Position numbers and translations under genes: made by a program
Part shown: piece by piece, positions 7,201-7,536 of the stretch
Layout: each line of letters starts with the position of its first letter
Numbering within the stretch: position 1 is the first letter of the stretch
Notes under the pieces: model-generated
Told to the model about the DNA's origin: nothing
Databases searched by the model: none
Seen by the model: the letters and a program-made list of their open reading frames with translations, nothing else
Origin: Planctomycetota bacterium
GTDB taxonomy: Bacteria > Planctomycetota > PUPC01 > JACPCR01
Direction of reading: 5' to 3'
Assembly: GCA_030740295.1 (NCBI GenBank)
Contig: JASLXP010000945.1
Coordinates: forward strand, 1-7,536
Length of the DNA stretch: 7,536 nt

Positions 7201-7536
7201 AGGATCGCCGAAGCCCTCGAGCGTTGACCGTCGCCGAAGCCCTCCTCAACCAGTCAGATCAGGCTTTGCGCATTCAGGCCCTGTGGTACATGAAAGAGGT
7301 CGATCCGGAAAAATGCCTGGCCGGCATCCAAGGGGCCCTCAACCGTGAAGGACGGCGCATCCTCATCGAGCGGGTCGATTCCAGTTGGGATGACCTCGTA
7401 CTCGGGCCGCCCTCGAAAACGGATTACGCAGACAGCAACTCCGGCAACGGCGTGATCGCCCGATATGTGAAATGCTTTGTTCGCCCGCATGCGGACGCTG
7501 GTGCGATCGACGATGTGCTTCCCCGCATCAACAACG
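4215..7536 (+). CDS. Exported PVC-type membrane-bound dehydrogenase with levanase-type N-terminal module and HEAT repeats (3' end beyond window)
   Basis: The 1107 codons visible here run off the right edge. Domains in order: a signal peptide (1-18, cleavage LFA|EE); a beta-sandwich module (about 25-170) with FLIGGGNHPGQTC (96-108), LLVDKKIVRTATG and GGWGHVLIDHI, as found in levanase-like GH32 proteins; a six-bladed-propeller dehydrogenase of the Pirellula/Verrucomicrobium type (about 200-605) with GHDMHGLAIGHDGRLYWSIGD (366-386), GLRNPMELRFDKFGNLFTVDN, HIGSGPCGLAYNPG and YLCDWINGP; then HEAT repeats (about 637-1040), including EVRANAAKVLGD and RVRFFAAIALGRM. Two calcium-loop-like motifs, DKDGDGRAD (293-301) and DADGDGKAE (341-349), sit in the propeller. 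Relatives usually end in a CxxCH haem domain. None occurs in the visible part. The probable role is periplasmic or surface oxidation of a sugar or polyol with electron transfer to a cytochrome, inferred from the family. The frame is open back to 3939, but the signal peptide decides ATG 4215. The Shine-Dalgarno is poor. Confidence 0.88.
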   Translation, partial: MKSLACSVICLLSVPLFAEEARKEILVADFEGKDYGRWKAVGKAFGLSPAPGTLAAQGKVTDFRGFSLVNSYYDKDVSTGSLTSPPFKIERKYLQFLIGGGNHPGQTCMDLLVDKKIVRTATGHDKEKLRHAQWDVSKHEGKTAVLKIIDEHSGGWGHVLIDHIVQSDEPLKIKKMKAEAPPKLTPEKLIQQDNEVARTFDFRGHFKIELFADRTQIANPVTFAIDEQGRFLVAETFRQLKGIEDNRFQEHWILDDVASQTVEDRLAMYKKWQEKTPMSYYTDFEERIQTVEDKDGDGRADTVSTFADKFNHPLDGTGAGLLARNGTVYYTCIPHLYSLKDADGDGKAEVRDSIQGGFGVKVSLRGHDMHGLAIGHDGRLYWSIGDRGYNITTREGKRYVGPGDGAVFRCELDGSNVERVHTGLRNPMELRFDKFGNLFTVDNNQGGGDRDRLVCIVPGGESGWDMAHQIEFKRFLGQESDRWKTNPWFAEKMYERGIPDQPAWCLPAITHIGSGPCGLAYNPGLTFQKGYKDYFFICNFLSSPRRSGIEAFKVVPEGAGFRIEDPHRFIWNVLLTDVDFGYDGKMYLCDWINGPNGTGGGRLFSLYETKDVSRPIVAETKQLIAKGFAKTAADQLAELLTHPDMRVRQRAQFELAARKDGLSLLRDATSPDRDLIQRLHGIWGIGIIGRREAAALQHLMPLLEDDHPEVRANAAKVLGDERFGDAGAKLMPLLTDQSNRVRFFAAIALGRMKHSPALPSLLQLLRENDDKDAYLRHAAVHAIELIGDREFLASQINDKSRAVRLGIILTFRRLQEPRIADFLEDEDDFLVQEAARAIYDLPIKAALPALARHIEKYISNEGDTSGMLWRRALLANHLVGKPENAAALIRLATSQASEEMRLEALRALGDWIEPHAVDFLTGVYRPLRSRDVEEVAGIVQKGLKQIMEEGNGLVLARAVELSQPFKLEIGDQELALLCLNGNATKEVRIEAFKQLKDRRSPRALTVAEALLNQSDQALRIQALWYMKEVDPEKCLAGIQGALNREGRRILIERVDSSWDDLVLGPPSKTDYADSNSGNGVIARYVKCFVRPHADAGAIDDVLPRINN

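Overview
The window looks like a chromosome fragment of moderate-to-high GC from a bacterium of the PVC group, most likely Verrucomicrobiota or Planctomycetota. The main reason is the last gene, a very large exported protein with the 'putative membrane-bound dehydrogenase' beta-propeller followed by HEAT repeats, an architecture characteristic of Pirellula/Verrucomicrobium-type genomes. The phytanoyl-CoA dioxygenase (PhyH) genes and a YdjY-like exported protein fit that assignment. All genes are on the plus strand.

Layout: (1) 10-1962, a fused two-ATPase subunit of an oligopeptide/dipeptide-type ABC importer. Its reading frame is open to the left edge, and its first codons lie in a 7-bp tandem repeat (19-48). 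(2) 1963-2054, a short gap with one small hairpin. (3) 2055-2948, an intact PhyH-family Fe(II)/2-oxoglutarate dioxygenase with all expected ligands. (4) 2988-3938, behind a strong Shine-Dalgarno, an exported protein that appears to join a YdjY-like domain to a C-terminal acylphosphatase domain with both catalytic residues. (5) 3958-4185, a fossil of a second, different PhyH gene, broken by two frameshifts and lacking both ends. (6) 4215 to the right edge, the first 1107 codons of the exported dehydrogenase/HEAT protein, which carries an extra levanase-type beta-sandwich module at its N-terminus. Its expected C-terminal haem-binding CxxCH domain would lie beyond the window.

How the genes might work together is inference. 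The locus combines an importer ATPase, a cytoplasmic oxygenase and two exported proteins, one of them a probable sugar- or polyol-oxidising enzyme with a possible carbohydrate-binding module. That would fit uptake and oxidative breakdown of an organic substrate, but no substrate can be read from the sequence, and the genes need not form one operon. The least ordinary items are the exported YdjY-acylphosphatase fusion and the frameshifted PhyH fossil. I saw no tRNA, rRNA, CRISPR array, IS element or phage gene.
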